DNA of 43,839 nt, taken from the IMG/VR virus record IMGVR_UViG_3300035204_001919, positions 1-43,839 of that record; one strand, given 5' to 3'. Both the position numbers and the translations under genes were made by a program. Positions 34,146 to 41,432 of the stretch are shown piece by piece. The notes beneath the pieces are model-generated. The model was given only the letters and a program-made list of their open reading frames with translations, was not told the DNA's origin and did no database searches. Source of the DNA: a virus. Numbering within the stretch: position 1 is the first letter of the stretch; each line of letters opens with the position of its first letter.

Positions 34146-35129
34146 CTAAACAAAAGATTGGAATTCAGTATCATATAAATCCTTATAATGATTAACTGTT
34201 TTAGATAGTCCCTTCTCGAAAGTATGCTTAGGCTTCCATTTAAGTTCTTTTTTAATTTTTGAATTATCTATTGCATATCTAAAGTCGTGACCCAATCGAT
34301 CTTCTACGAATTCTATGCATACTTCAGGATCAACCTTTAGCAACTTACAAATAGCGTGAATAAGATGTATATTACTCTTTTCTGCATTAGCTCCTATGTT
34401 ATAGGTTTCGCCTATAGTCCCCTTATTTAAAATTGTCCATAAAGCAGAGCAATGATCATCTACATAAATCCAATCCCTTATGTTCTGACCTTTGCCGTAA
34501 AGAGGGATTTTCTTTCTTTTCAAAATAGAATTGATAATGACGGGGATGAATTTTTCTGTATGCTGATAAGGCCCATAATTATTAGAACAATTAGAGATAG
34601 TTACTGGAAGTCCGAACGTATGGTAATACGAGCGTACAATATGGTCAGAAGCTGCTTTAGACGCCGCATACGGGTTCCTCGGGTCATATGGAGTACTCTC
34701 TGAGAACTTGCTTGACTTGTCTTCTAGGGACCCAAACACTTCATCTGTGGAAATATGATGAAATCTCTTTATGTTGTATTTTCTTCCAGCTTCTAATAAG
34801 TTGAAGGTACCGACTATATTAGTATCTATAAATTTTCTCGGACCTGTAATAGAATTATCTACATGAGACTCTGCAGCAAAATGCATGACATGGTCAATCC
34901 CATACTTATCGAATACGCCTTCTACATATCTTTGGTCAACTAAATCTACATTTACAAATTTAATCTTATGGTGATCGTCGACGTCATCTTTAATGTTTTC
35001 GTAATTAGCGGCATAAGTAAGACTATCTAAAACGACAATCTTCTTAGCCGAAGGTCTTCTTTTAAAAATTATATGCTTTAAGAAGTTAGACCCAATAAAC
35101 CCACATCCACCTGTTACCAATAAGTTCAT
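34146..35129 (-). CDS. rmlB: dTDP-glucose 4,6-dehydratase (RmlB-like)
   Basis: 327 residues. Extended SDR signatures: TGGCGFIGSNFLKH for NAD binding, STDEVFGSLE with the Thr/Asp/Glu catalytic set, YAASKAASDH with the Tyr-x3-Lys pair, and DWIYVDDHCSAL. It converts dTDP-glucose to dTDP-4-keto-6-deoxyglucose. RmlD-like and RmlA-like genes lie immediately upstream in the operon. GTGTATAAT lies just upstream of the start. Confidence 0.92.
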   Translation of the reverse strand: MNLLVTGGCGFIGSNFLKHIIFKRRPSAKKIVVLDSLTYAANYENIKDDVDDHHKIKFVNVDLVDQRYVEGVFDKYGIDHVMHFAAESHVDNSITGPRKFIDTNIVGTFNLLEAGRKYNIKRFHHISTDEVFGSLEDKSSKFSESTPYDPRNPYAASKAASDHIVRSYYHTFGLPVTISNCSNNYGPYQHTEKFIPVIINSILKRKKIPLYGKGQNIRDWIYVDDHCSALWTILNKGTIGETYNIGANAEKSNIHLIHAICKLLKVDPEVCIEFVEDRLGHDFRYAIDNSKIKKELKWKPKHTFEKGLSKTVNHYKDLYDTEFQSFV

Positions 35130-35140
35130 TTGTACCTATA

Positions 35141-36013
35141 TTATACACTTTTAGTCCAATTTTTGAGAGAATCTATTATGGCTTCTTCGGCCGTCCTAAT
35201 TTTCACTCCTGCGTCTAAAAGCTTTTGATTATCTAGAATGCAATTAGATCTTCTGGCTTTCGCTGCTGTTTCGTAAAAATGATTTTCATCATCAAAGAAT
35301 AAAGGGGAAAAATCCTTAAATTTCTCTTTTATAAGATCAGCGACCTGTTTCGTAGTGACACTACCCGTATTAACCACATTATAAGTGCCGTATGGAGCTT
35401 TAGCGTCGAACACTAGATCTATACAACTCTTAGCAAAGTCTTCTCTATGAGAAATAGAATTTGTTGCATTGAGTAATTTTTCATAATTCATTAGTTTAGA
35501 TAGATAATTCCTAGGGCTATCGTACTTATCAAAAGGAATTCGTAAACGCCAGATATAATAATTACCACCTACTTCTTCGATACATCTCTCTCCTTCGACT
35601 TTGGTTCCGCTATAGTAGCTACAATTTCCGAGGTCGAATGTCAAATTCGGCGCATCTTCTTCAGAAAATCCTCGGCCACCATTTTTTCCGTCATAAATAC
35701 ATCCAGATGATACGTGACCCCAAGGTAAACCTGTGCGTTGACACGCTTTGGCTACGATCGTCGGTAAGGTTACGTTTCCCTTCCATGTTTCTTCCTTGTC
35801 GTTTTCGCATGCATCGACATTGGGTTTGCCTGTGTATCCTGCACAGTTAATCAAAAAATTAGGTTTAGTCTCTTTAATTAATTCGGTAAGAATGTCTAAA
35901 TTATAATAATCTACCTCAGACCTAGATAAAGGAAGTAAACCGACATCCTTATTCCTTAATTCATTAACGAACTGCGCTCCTACATATCCTGTAGAACCTA
36001 AAATAATAACCAT
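35141..36013 (-). CDS. RmlD-like dTDP-4-keto-sugar reductase
   Basis: 290 residues. GSTGYVGAQFVNEL is the NAD(P) motif, YSGTKVEGER the catalytic Tyr-x3-Lys, and NCAGYTGKPNVDACENDKE is typical of RmlD-like reductases. Between RmlA and RmlB it would reduce the 4-keto sugar. Because no RmlC epimerase is present here, the product may be dTDP-6-deoxytalose, dTDP-fucose or rhamnose made with host RmlC. A weak AGAGG site lies upstream. Confidence 0.82.
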   Translation of the reverse strand: MVIILGSTGYVGAQFVNELRNKDVGLLPLSRSEVDYYNLDILTELIKETKPNFLINCAGYTGKPNVDACENDKEETWKGNVTLPTIVAKACQRTGLPWGHVSSGCIYDGKNGGRGFSEEDAPNLTFDLGNCSYYSGTKVEGERCIEEVGGNYYIWRLRIPFDKYDSPRNYLSKLMNYEKLLNATNSISHREDFAKSCIDLVFDAKAPYGTYNVVNTGSVTTKQVADLIKEKFKDFSPLFFDDENHFYETAAKARRSNCILDNQKLLDAGVKIRTAEEAIIDSLKNWTKSV

Positions 36014-36022
36014 AAATATAGT

Positions 36023-36889
36023 TTACCTCTTTTTGGCCAATAAATCTAGCAAATAATTCTTATATTCACTATCAGGGGTATTAGAAACAATTTGAGAAAA
36101 ATCATCTTTAGAAATAAGATTATTCATTAAAGCAGCTTCCTCAGGACATCCTACCTTTATACCTTGTCTGTGCTCAATAGCTTGTATGAACGCCGCAGAG
36201 TCATGCAGCGCCGTTGACGTACCAGCGTCTAACCAAGCACAACCTCTATTAATTTTAACAACTTTTAATTCTTCTTTATCTTTATAAGCACTAATAACAT
36301 CAGTAATCTCTAGTTCGCCACGAGCAGAGGGTTTTAGCGCCTTTGAAATATCTGAGACCTGCTTGTCGAAAAGATAGAACCCCGGAATAGCAAGATCACT
36401 TTTAGGTTCTTTAGGCTTTTCTTCTAAAGAAATAACTCTATTTCTACTATCAAGCTCCACTACCCCATATCTTGTAGGGTCACTAACTTTATATCCAAAT
36501 ATGGTACCACCTTTTTCGAACTGTTTAATTGCTCTAGTAAAAACTTTACAACCATAAAAAATATTATCGCCGAGTATGAGCGCTACATTAGAATTCCTAA
36601 TGAAATTTCTGGCTATAATGAAGGCTTCTGAGATACCTCGAGGCTTTGATTGTATTTTATATGTAATTTTTGCACCAAAACGGGTACCTTTTCCTAAAAG
36701 TTGGCGAAATTCAGCAATATAGTTCTCAGAAGTAATAATACAAATCTCATTAATGCCATTTTCAAGCAAAGTAGTAAGAGGATAATATATCATTGGCTTA
36801 TCATAAACAGGCAAAAGCTGTTTATTTAGATATGTAGAACAAGGATACAGCCTTGAACCCATACCTCCTGCTAAAATTATACCTTTCAT
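36023..36889 (-). CDS. rmlA: Glucose-1-phosphate thymidylyltransferase (RmlA-like)
   Basis: 288 residues. KGIILAGGMGSRLYPCSTYL and NKQLLPVYDKPMIYYPL are the nucleotide-binding signature; ALILGDNIFYG and EEKPKEPKSDLAIPGFYLFD are the sugar and metal motifs. It makes dTDP-glucose from glucose-1-phosphate and dTTP, the first step of the module. Normal length. The ATG lies one base after the stop of the preceding glycosyltransferase gene. Confidence 0.94.
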   Translation of the reverse strand: MKGIILAGGMGSRLYPCSTYLNKQLLPVYDKPMIYYPLTTLLENGINEICIITSENYIAEFRQLLGKGTRFGAKITYKIQSKPRGISEAFIIARNFIRNSNVALILGDNIFYGCKVFTRAIKQFEKGGTIFGYKVSDPTRYGVVELDSRNRVISLEEKPKEPKSDLAIPGFYLFDKQVSDISKALKPSARGELEITDVISAYKDKEELKVVKINRGCAWLDAGTSTALHDSAAFIQAIEHRQGIKVGCPEEAALMNNLISKDDFSQIVSNTPDSEYKNYLLDLLAKKR

Positions 36890-36890
36890 A

Positions 36891-37574
36891 CTATTCAGGA
36901 GTAATAATTGTATCTAATTTAGTTTGACAAAAATAATCTAACCCCTCCATCTGTTCATCTACTAATTCTCCATACCTATCTCCCACAAATCTTCTTTCAA
37001 CATCAGTAAATGGAATAATTTTTTCCGCCAAACCCTTCTTAGAAAGCTCATGATGGCCACAAGAAGAGAACTCTTTAAAGCTTTCAAACTGATCCTTACA
37101 AATTACCTGCACACAAGACTCAGGAAAGTAGTATTTAGGGGCCCAGAATGCCGTCCAGCCGCTTTTTAGGTCCTCTATGTGGTCAAATACCCTCTTAGAA
37201 ATTAAAAAGGCGTCAGACTCAATATGGACGATTTTTTCAAAGCCATATTCTTCAGCTATATTTAGAGCCGCGCAGAAACTTCTCCACCATCCTTCGTTAT
37301 TTGCAGAGTTATGACTCCAGTTTAAACCCTTCCTTTCATAGAATGTATATAAATTAATTTTACTTAAAGAATGTAGGTTGCCCAATTGGTCTTCATGAAA
37401 TGATGTAACTCTTTCATCTGTAAGAAAATCTAAATTAGAACAATCATCAATTAACATCAAGTGTTTATCATCAGAAAAAGGGTGATCATTATAATAATCA
37501 ATCCATTTCTGGTATCTTTTTTGATATTGCTCCTCTGTATCGAAGTATGATGTACAAAAAATAAGAGTCTTCAT
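36891..37574 (-). CDS. Putative GT-A glycosyltransferase
   Basis: 227 residues. TLIFCTSYFDTEEQYQKR at the N-terminus, LMLIDDCSN, and VHIESDAFLISKRVFD with an acidic ExD-type motif fit a small GT-A-like fold. The start overlaps the stop of the 49-residue gene (ATGA) and its end touches rmlA, so it is co-expressed with dTDP-sugar synthesis. It probably uses the product of that pathway or prepares its acceptor. Moderate certainty. Confidence 0.6.
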   Translation of the reverse strand: MKTLIFCTSYFDTEEQYQKRYQKWIDYYNDHPFSDDKHLMLIDDCSNLDFLTDERVTSFHEDQLGNLHSLSKINLYTFYERKGLNWSHNSANNEGWWRSFCAALNIAEEYGFEKIVHIESDAFLISKRVFDHIEDLKSGWTAFWAPKYYFPESCVQVICKDQFESFKEFSSCGHHELSKKGLAEKIIPFTDVERRFVGDRYGELVDEQMEGLDYFCQTKLDTIITPE

Positions 37575-37720
37575 TGTTTTTTTAAATTTTTTTTAATTTT
37601 TTTATTCTTTTTTTTCTTACGACGCAACCACCAAGGCAATCTTTCACCAAAAATTGCATCAAAGTTATCTTCGTACACTTTTCTATTAACCGGTCTTGGT
37701 TTATCTCCTTTTCCCGCCAT
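37571..37720 (-). CDS. Small conserved-looking MAGKGDKPRP protein
   Basis: 49 residues from ATG 37720; longer readings pass through promoter-like AT-rich sequence. It begins MAGKGDKPRPVNRKVYEDNF, a pattern I recognise from short phage/bacterial proteins of unknown function (GDKPRP...Y..N...IF), and ends in a very Lys-rich tail. First gene of the sugar operon. Function unknown; nucleic-acid binding is possible from the charge. Confidence 0.7.
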   Translation of the reverse strand: MAGKGDKPRPVNRKVYEDNFDAIFGERLPWWLRRKKKKNKKIKKNLKKQ

Positions 37721-37755
37721 AATAATACAGGGTATATTATAGTATATATCCCCAT

Positions 37756-38085
37756 ATGAAATCAAGTAAAATTATAAGCACCATTATTCCCATAAAAGAG
37801 GAATTAAATACTCTAAAAAAGATCAAAAAAGAGTATACCCCCGATTTCATATACATGTTCGCAAAAAATGAGTGGAGATTCACCGCTAACGACGGAGAAT
37901 ACAATGTAGCTATTAAAATTTCCAGCGGCTTTGTCGTTATCGCTGTCCACGAAACGGAATATGAGTTTTTTACTAAGGATGGGACTTTAATCGGCTTCGT
38001 TGATAAGGGTATTGAATTAAATACACAAGAAGTCATGGCCTTCTTTGGGTGGGATGATATAGAAGATGTTTGTGCATGTGAATAG
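37756..38085 (+). CDS. Hypothetical protein (plus-strand island)
   Basis: 109 residues, mixed alpha/beta, with beta-rich WRFTANDGEYNVAIKISSGFVVIAVHETEY and an acidic C-terminus with a CACE end. Soluble, globular composition supports the plus strand over the overlapping minus-strand frame. It is divergent from the 49-residue gene; TATATTATAG and TATACT-like elements lie in the 35-base gap. Not recognised. Confidence 0.55.
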   Translation: MKSSKIISTIIPIKEELNTLKKIKKEYTPDFIYMFAKNEWRFTANDGEYNVAIKISSGFVVIAVHETEYEFFTKDGTLIGFVDKGIELNTQEVMAFFGWDDIEDVCACE

Positions 38086-38205
38086 ATCATATGTCAAACG
38101 AAGTATTTTCGCCGGGGAGAATGATATTAACCCCACCCCACCGTATTACGCGCGCTCGAGTTCCAAAGATTTCAAAAACATGGGGGAGGACCCCGGGGGT
38201 ACCGT

Positions 38206-38223
38206 ACCCCTCCCCGTAGGGGT
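38206..38223 (-). terminator. GC-rich hairpin after the 29-residue membrane peptide gene
   Basis: Minus strand ACCCCT ACGGGG AGGGGT, directly after the TAA, followed by a second palindrome (GGGGTAC/GTACCCC, 38196-38210). No T-run, so it may act as an RNA-stabilising or Rho-dependent end. The rest of 38087-38205 shows no gene I can support. Confidence 0.55.
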
Positions 38224-38313
38224 TTAGAGTGTGATGGTCACCCCGAAGCCATAGCTCTTGGCTACGACATAGAGAACAACAGCGAACACAGTACCGAGTA
38301 GGAAGTTTTTCAT
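38224..38313 (-). CDS. 29-residue single-span membrane peptide
   Basis: ATG AAA AAC at 38313 gives MKNFLLGTVFAVVLYVVAKS plus a nine-residue polar/beta tail, then TAA. The composition is that of a one-span membrane peptide. It follows the 122-residue gene by 21 bases and is followed at once by a hairpin. Small membrane peptides are common in phage early regions. No clear ribosome-binding site. Confidence 0.5.
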   Translation of the reverse strand: MKNFLLGTVFAVVLYVVAKSYGFGVTITL

Positions 38314-38334
38314 AATACAATAATAGTTAATAGA

Positions 38335-38703
38335 TTAATCTCTGCAACGAATGTCATTACCATAGCTATCTTCATAATAGCCTTGCACGTTCCAATACGT
38401 ATCATAGTTCTTCACTTTGAACGTTTCGTGAGTGATTGATAAGTCTTTATGACTAGGAGCTTTGTTGCTTGCGGTGTAGGCTCGCAAGTCCTCTAGGTAG
38501 TCTTGCACCTCATCATCTGATGCGTATAGTACATCATCAAATGATACTAGGTCGCCATAGCCTTGGCCGTCATAGGCCTCTAGCCATACGCCTTGGCAGG
38601 ATACGATGTTAACCAAGCGGCAAGGTTGCCCAGTGTTGGCGTTGGTGTAGATAGCTCCCAATAGGAGGTTAGTTGCTTTAGTGTTTTCTTTCATAATCTT
38701 CAT
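38335..38703 (-). CDS. Acidic hypothetical early protein
   Basis: 122 residues from ATG 38703 (a second ATG three codons on). The longer frame from 38745 translates the promoter repeat and is rejected. Rich in Asp, Tyr and Gly (EAYDGQGYGDLVSFDDVLYA; YWNVQGYYEDSYGNDI). No motif recognised. The acid-rich surface is common in phage anti-host or DNA-mimic proteins but is not proof. No Shine-Dalgarno; the -10 is six bases upstream. Confidence 0.6.
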   Translation of the reverse strand: MKIMKENTKATNLLLGAIYTNANTGQPCRLVNIVSCQGVWLEAYDGQGYGDLVSFDDVLYASDDEVQDYLEDLRAYTASNKAPSHKDLSITHETFKVKNYDTYWNVQGYYEDSYGNDIRCRD

Positions 38704-38709
38704 GCGTAC

Positions 38710-38746
38710 ATTATAACATGGGGGGTGAGACATCCGTAGTCCCACC
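38710..38746 (-). promoter_or_regulatory. Inverted-repeat/extended -10 promoter (type B)
   Basis: A 23-bp inverted repeat (38724-38746; arms GGTGGGAC and GTCTCACC) followed by CCCCATGT and TATAAT (38710-38715) within TGTTATAAT, then GTACGC and ATG. There is no good -35, as expected if a protein bound to the repeat activates or blocks the site. Confidence 0.7.
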
Positions 38747-38967
38747 TACCATCTTGTGTAAAAATTGTTTGCGTCAGGATGTACATGCCCCCAATCGCTT
38801 TTAGCTACATAGGCTTGCTTGTAGTAGGATGATGACCATCCAATGCTCCACACAATCTCTCTTAAGCCACTCTTGTTGGCCTCATCCATAGCTGTGCCAA
38901 GGCTCCAGTAATACTTCTGGTTTAGCATGTACTTGGCTCCTAGTAGTTTCATCATCAGTCTTTTCAT
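38746..38967 (-). CDS. Small hypothetical protein
   Basis: 73 residues with aromatic-rich sequence (EIVWSIGWSSSYYKQAYVAK). Basic start. Its TAG lies right at the edge of the next promoter's inverted repeat. Unlike its neighbours it has a leader of about 40 bases behind a consensus promoter. No motif recognised. Confidence 0.6.
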   Translation of the reverse strand: MKRLMMKLLGAKYMLNQKYYWSLGTAMDEANKSGLREIVWSIGWSSSYYKQAYVAKSDWGHVHPDANNFYTRW

Positions 38968-39014
38968 AATCTTTTTAGTTTAGTTCTTTTGTTTCTCTCA
39001 CTCTCAATACGTAT

Positions 39015-39103
39015 AATATAGCACATTGATGTCAAAAAGTCAAGCGATAATATGAAAAAGTTATTCACAATGAGAATGAATCTCAATAGCGCGGGCCCCC
39101 CGC
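39015..39103 (-). promoter_or_regulatory. DnaA-box promoter module (type A)
   Basis: In transcription order: GC hairpin (39089-39103), palindrome GAGAATGAATCTC (39072-39084), DnaA box TTATTCACA (39061-39069), -35 TTGACT (39038-39043), 17-base spacer, -10 TATATT (39015-39020). It drives the 73-residue gene. Upstream, 39104-39208 has only GC-rich inverted repeats and no gene I can support. Confidence 0.8.
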
Positions 39104-39208
39104 AGGATGCATGCCAACACCCCCTAGGGGGTAGGGGGTGGGGGTATAGGCTAGGGGCTAATACACACGATGATGATGAACGATTGAAACATGTGCCTCA
39201 CCCCTAAC

Positions 39209-39505
39209 CTAAAATACTTTAGCCACTAGCACACCAATAGCTATGCCTATGCTAATGAATATACCAATAGCTACATATGATATGGTAGCACTATGTACCT
39301 CATTCACTACTACGTTAGGCTGTGCCTCATGTGCATCAGGTTTTAAGTCAGTCTTTTGCATTTGCTCTATCCATGATTGTGGTAAATCACCTTCATCAGC
39401 CCATACCCATGAGGATGCTTGTTCACTATACCACCAATAGCCCTCAAATCCATGTTGACTGCCATTGTGTGTGGGTGGATTGTCTATGTCTGTTACGTTC
39501 ATCAT
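39209..39505 (-). CDS. Small C-terminally anchored membrane protein
   Basis: 98 residues from ATG 39505. Acidic, Trp-rich soluble part (GFEGYWWYSEQASSWVWADE) and a C-terminal membrane span (SYVAIGIFISIGIAIGVLVA). Tail-anchored topology. No family recognised. The ATGATGAAC start follows the -10 by seven bases. Confidence 0.6.
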   Translation of the reverse strand: MMNVTDIDNPPTHNGSQHGFEGYWWYSEQASSWVWADEGDLPQSWIEQMQKTDLKPDAHEAQPNVVVNEVHSATISYVAIGIFISIGIAIGVLVAKVF

Positions 39506-39512
39506 CTTAATC

Positions 39513-39541
39513 AGTATACTATATAAACTTATATGTGTCAA
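39513..39541 (-). promoter_or_regulatory. Sigma70 promoter without DnaA box
   Basis: TTGACA (39536-39541), 17 bases, TATACT (39513-39518), seven bases, ATG. A near-consensus host-type promoter. GC-rich inverted repeats lie just upstream (39557-39585). Confidence 0.75.
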
Positions 39542-39579
39542 TAAAAATCGTAGGTGTGGGGGGGTATACCCTAGGGGTA

Positions 39580-39738
39580 CTACCCTAACCATTCAATAGT
39601 ACCAAATACAATACCCAATGATGCTAATAGTATAATACCAAATACTATCATATAGCCAATGAATTCAAACCATAGCTTAATAGGGTTAGTGTCTTTGTTG
39701 TTAGCGATATGTTGTTTAGTCCATTCTTCGTTCATCAT
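39580..39738 (-). CDS. 52-residue membrane protein
   Basis: From ATG 39738: a short charged start (MMNEEWTKQHIANNKD) and one long hydrophobic helix (WFEFIGYMIVFGIILLASLG). One membrane span. Predicted leaderless: the -10 ends six bases before ATGATG. Not recognised. Confidence 0.6.
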   Translation of the reverse strand: MMNEEWTKQHIANNKDTNPIKLWFEFIGYMIVFGIILLASLGIVFGTIEWLG

Positions 39739-39744
39739 GTTAAT

Positions 39745-39853
39745 ACTATACCACAGGATAAGCCATGTGTCAACACCTTTTTTAATAAAAGTTATCCACA
39801 ATGAGACTGTGTCTCAATAAGGCGGGGGGGCCCGCCAGATGAGACTGGGTCTC
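39745..39853 (-). promoter_or_regulatory. DnaA-box promoter module (type A)
   Basis: Two GAGACTnnGTCTC palindromes (39841-39853 and 39803-39815) flank a GGCGGG/CCCGCC hairpin (39821-39836). Then come DnaA box TTATCCACA (39792-39800, perfect consensus), TTGACA (39768-39773), 17 bases and TATAGT (39745-39750). Confidence 0.8.
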
Positions 39854-39935
39854 AGTAGGGGTGGGGTAGGGTAGGGGGTGGGGGTACCCCCCTAGGCAAG
39901 TTCATTTGTGAGTTAACTTCAAGTGTGATTTTCAT
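39852..39935 (-). CDS. Possible 27-residue peptide after the DUF1232 gene
   Basis: ATG at 39935 directly follows the TAA of the preceding gene and has GGAGG five bases upstream. It reads MKITLEVNSQMNLPRGVPPP and ends after a Pro-rich tail within the hairpin region. The ribosome-binding site is strong, but the tail simply translates GC-rich repeat DNA, so it may not be functional. Confidence 0.35.
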   Translation of the reverse strand: MKITLEVNSQMNLPRGVPPPPTLPHPY

Positions 39936-40169
39936 TTAGTCCTCCAATAGTATGGGTGGTTCTCTGTTAAGAATGGGCGGGAGTTCTTCCGTTGGTTCGG
40001 GCGACACATCACCCTTGCGTTTTTTCCAGAGTAAACCAACGGACGTTGCAAATAGCCCCGTAACAAAATCATCAACAAGACCAAAAGGCCCAAGAAGTGC
40101 TTCAGGGATGAAATCAATCGGGCATAAAATATAAATGCCACATAATACAATAGTAATAAGTTGCCACAT
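39936..40169 (-). CDS. DUF1232 (YkvA-like) membrane protein
   Basis: 77 residues. IYILCPIDFIPEALLGPFGLVDDFVTG is the DUF1232 signature (YxxxPxDxIPE...GxxDD). An N-terminal hydrophobic helix and a second weak span are followed by a Pro/Glu-rich cytoplasmic tail. The family's role in bacteria is not known. It is unusual in phages. Part of the transcript from the promoter at 40773-40801. Confidence 0.8.
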   Translation of the reverse strand: MWQLITIVLCGIYILCPIDFIPEALLGPFGLVDDFVTGLFATSVGLLWKKRKGDVSPEPTEELPPILNREPPILLED

Positions 40170-40210
40170 ATGTTTTACTGGACAATGATGTCAATGGCGT
40201 TAATGAGTGG

Positions 40211-40465
40211 TCACCACGTCCATTGTGTGGTGAGCATTTGGTGAGCAACTACAAAGCCGAGCGCGAGAGCCGCACCGCAGCAAGCCGCAATTGCTAATTC
40301 AAGATACCACTTGTGACGCGCATCTTTTTCGTTGAGTTCATAGCGTAGTTTACGCTGCGCTGATTCTGCTAGCTCGCGCTCTTTGCGAGTTAAGCGTGTC
40401 TTGTTAAAAACACCAGCGGCGAGTTTGTTGCTGGGGTCGAGGGTTATGTTTGTTTGTTTCATCAT
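40211..40465 (-). CDS. Small basic membrane protein
   Basis: 84 residues: a soluble Lys/Arg/Glu helix (TRLTRKERELAESAQRKLRY) followed by one membrane span (LELAIAACCGAALALGFVVA) and a short tail. No motif. It lies between a 91-residue gene and the DUF1232 gene in one operon. Confidence 0.6.
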   Translation of the reverse strand: MMKQTNITLDPSNKLAAGVFNKTRLTRKERELAESAQRKLRYELNEKDARHKWYLELAIAACCGAALALGFVVAHQMLTTQWTW

Positions 40466-40490
40466 AATATAAAAAAGGTTTAGTTAATGT

Positions 40491-40766
40491 CTAGAGGGTG
40501 GACTTTACAACACTGTTAGCGATAGGGCCGAGGCTTTGCTCGGTCTTGGCGAACTGTGTCCGCTCTTGAATCTCACCCACAAAGGTGACATCCAAAAAAG
40601 CGTTTTTACCGTTGGAGAGTTTAACGTCTAAAGTGCGACCGTCTGCCATGATGGCTTCGACGATTCCTGTTTGGCCGAATAACTGGCTTTTGGCGAATGT
40701 TACGCGCACCTCGTTGTTGAGTAGAAGTTGCGCCTCTTGTTTGATTGTCATTTTTTCGTTCATCAT
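40491..40766 (-). CDS. Small beta-rich hypothetical protein
   Basis: 91 residues from ATG 40766. VRVTFAKSQLFGQTGIVEAI and GRTLDVKLSNGKNAFLDVTF suggest an SH3/KOW-like small beta barrel, as found in nucleic-acid or ribosome-associated proteins. The match is by pattern only. First gene of a four-gene unit. Predicted leaderless start. Confidence 0.55.
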   Translation of the reverse strand: MMNEKMTIKQEAQLLLNNEVRVTFAKSQLFGQTGIVEAIMADGRTLDVKLSNGKNAFLDVTFVGEIQERTQFAKTEQSLGPIANSVVKSTL

Positions 40767-40772
40767 GTTAAT

Positions 40773-40827
40773 ACTATACCTCAATTATGCTAAAAAGTCA
40801 AGCGGTTTTTTCAAAAAGTTATTCACA
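40773..40827 (-). promoter_or_regulatory. DnaA-box promoter module (type A) overlapping a gene end
   Basis: DnaA box TTATTCACA (40819-40827), TTGACT (40796-40801), 17 bases, TATAGT (40773-40778), six bases, ATG. The box overlaps the last codons and TAA of the 55-residue gene, so coding and regulatory sequence are shared. No hairpin precedes it. Confidence 0.8.
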
Positions 40828-40986
40828 ATCACAGGCAAATTCGGTGCTGATCACGTTGGTGAATATGCGGTTGGCTATACGCATAGCGTGGTCTGTGTCA
40901 CGAGCCTTGACAAATTCGGCGCGTGTCTTGCCAGTCTCCCAGCAAGTTGCAATTGTCACTTTGAAGATACGTTCTTTAATCATCAT
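40819..40986 (-). CDS. 55-residue hypothetical protein
   Basis: From ATG 40986: MMIKERIFKVTIATCWETGK and AMRIANRIFTNVISTEFACD. Alpha/beta, small, soluble. The longer frame from 41166 translates hairpins and the promoter and is rejected. Its final codons form the DnaA box of the next promoter. Confidence 0.6.
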   Translation of the reverse strand: MMIKERIFKVTIATCWETGKTRAEFVKARDTDHAMRIANRIFTNVISTEFACDCE

Positions 40987-40992
40987 GCGTAT

Positions 40993-41029
40993 AGTATAGC
41001 ACAGAGGGTGGGACATCCGCAGTCCCACC
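40993..41029 (-). promoter_or_regulatory. Inverted-repeat/extended -10 promoter (type B)
   Basis: Inverted repeat 41007-41029 (perfect eight-base arms GGTGGGAC / GTCCCACC, seven-base loop), then TGCTATACT with -10 at 40993-40998, six bases, ATGATG. The most symmetrical copy. Confidence 0.75.
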
Positions 41030-41054
41030 AAAAAGAAAATCGAAAAAAGTTTTT

Positions 41055-41087
41055 GAGACTGAGTCGCAATAGCGCGGGGGGCCCCGC
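41055..41087 (-). terminator. GC hairpin plus palindrome plus T-run
   Basis: GCGGGG/CCCCGC hairpin (41074-41087), palindrome GAGACTGAGTCGC (41055-41067), then AAAAACTTTTTT. Same parts as the type A modules but with the DnaA box lost. It ends the unit containing 41111-41678. Confidence 0.6.
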
Positions 41088-41110
41088 AGGGGGGGTGTGT
41101 CAAGTTTTTT

Positions 41111-41428
41111 TTAGTAACCGGGGTAGCCGTCAAAATGACTGCAGCCTTGCCAGTCTTCGTCTTCATCTTCCCAGACGTAACCCGCTGGAGCCATCACCTC
41201 GTTAAGCTCGCTACCGCTAGCCTTGCTGATGATGTAAGGCTTTAACTCTTTTAAGTCAACACTACCCCATTCGTTTTCAAAGCCCATGACAAAACCAAAT
41301 GCAATGCCATCTTTATCAGGTTCTTCCAAATAATACTCCCACATGTTACGGAGAATGATATGCTGTGACACCGCAAAGGGTTCGCTAGTGTCTTCGTTGT
41401 TTGCGTTAATGATGTTTCTTGTCTTCAT
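41111..41428 (-). CDS. Acidic hypothetical protein
   Basis: 105 residues from ATG 41428. Acidic overall and especially at the C-terminus (GYVWEDEDEDWQGCSHFDGY). A middle segment (DGIAFGFVMGFENEWGSVDL) is beta-like. No motif. It starts four bases after the preceding stop. The high negative charge would suit an inhibitor of a nucleic-acid-binding host enzyme, but that is speculation. Confidence 0.6.
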   Translation of the reverse strand: MKTRNIINANNEDTSEPFAVSQHIILRNMWEYYLEEPDKDGIAFGFVMGFENEWGSVDLKELKPYIISKASGSELNEVMAPAGYVWEDEDEDWQGCSHFDGYPGY

Positions 41429-41432
41429 AAAA

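Noticed and set aside
37737-38090. Minus-strand 117-codon frame
   Set aside because: Overlaps the plus-strand 109-residue gene throughout; its product has an unnatural Ser/Ile/Leu-rich composition and no start signals.
38087-38320. Minus-strand 77-codon frame from a TTG
   Set aside because: It reads through GC hairpins and has a poor start; the ATG frame giving a 29-residue membrane peptide fits better.
39932-40150. Minus-strand 72-codon frame overlapping the DUF1232 gene
   Set aside because: The alternative frame has a clear DUF1232 signature; this one has none.
40987-41166. N-terminal extension of the 55-residue gene
   Set aside because: Translates a terminator hairpin, an inverted repeat and the -10 element; the same happens in front of 38703 and 41678.
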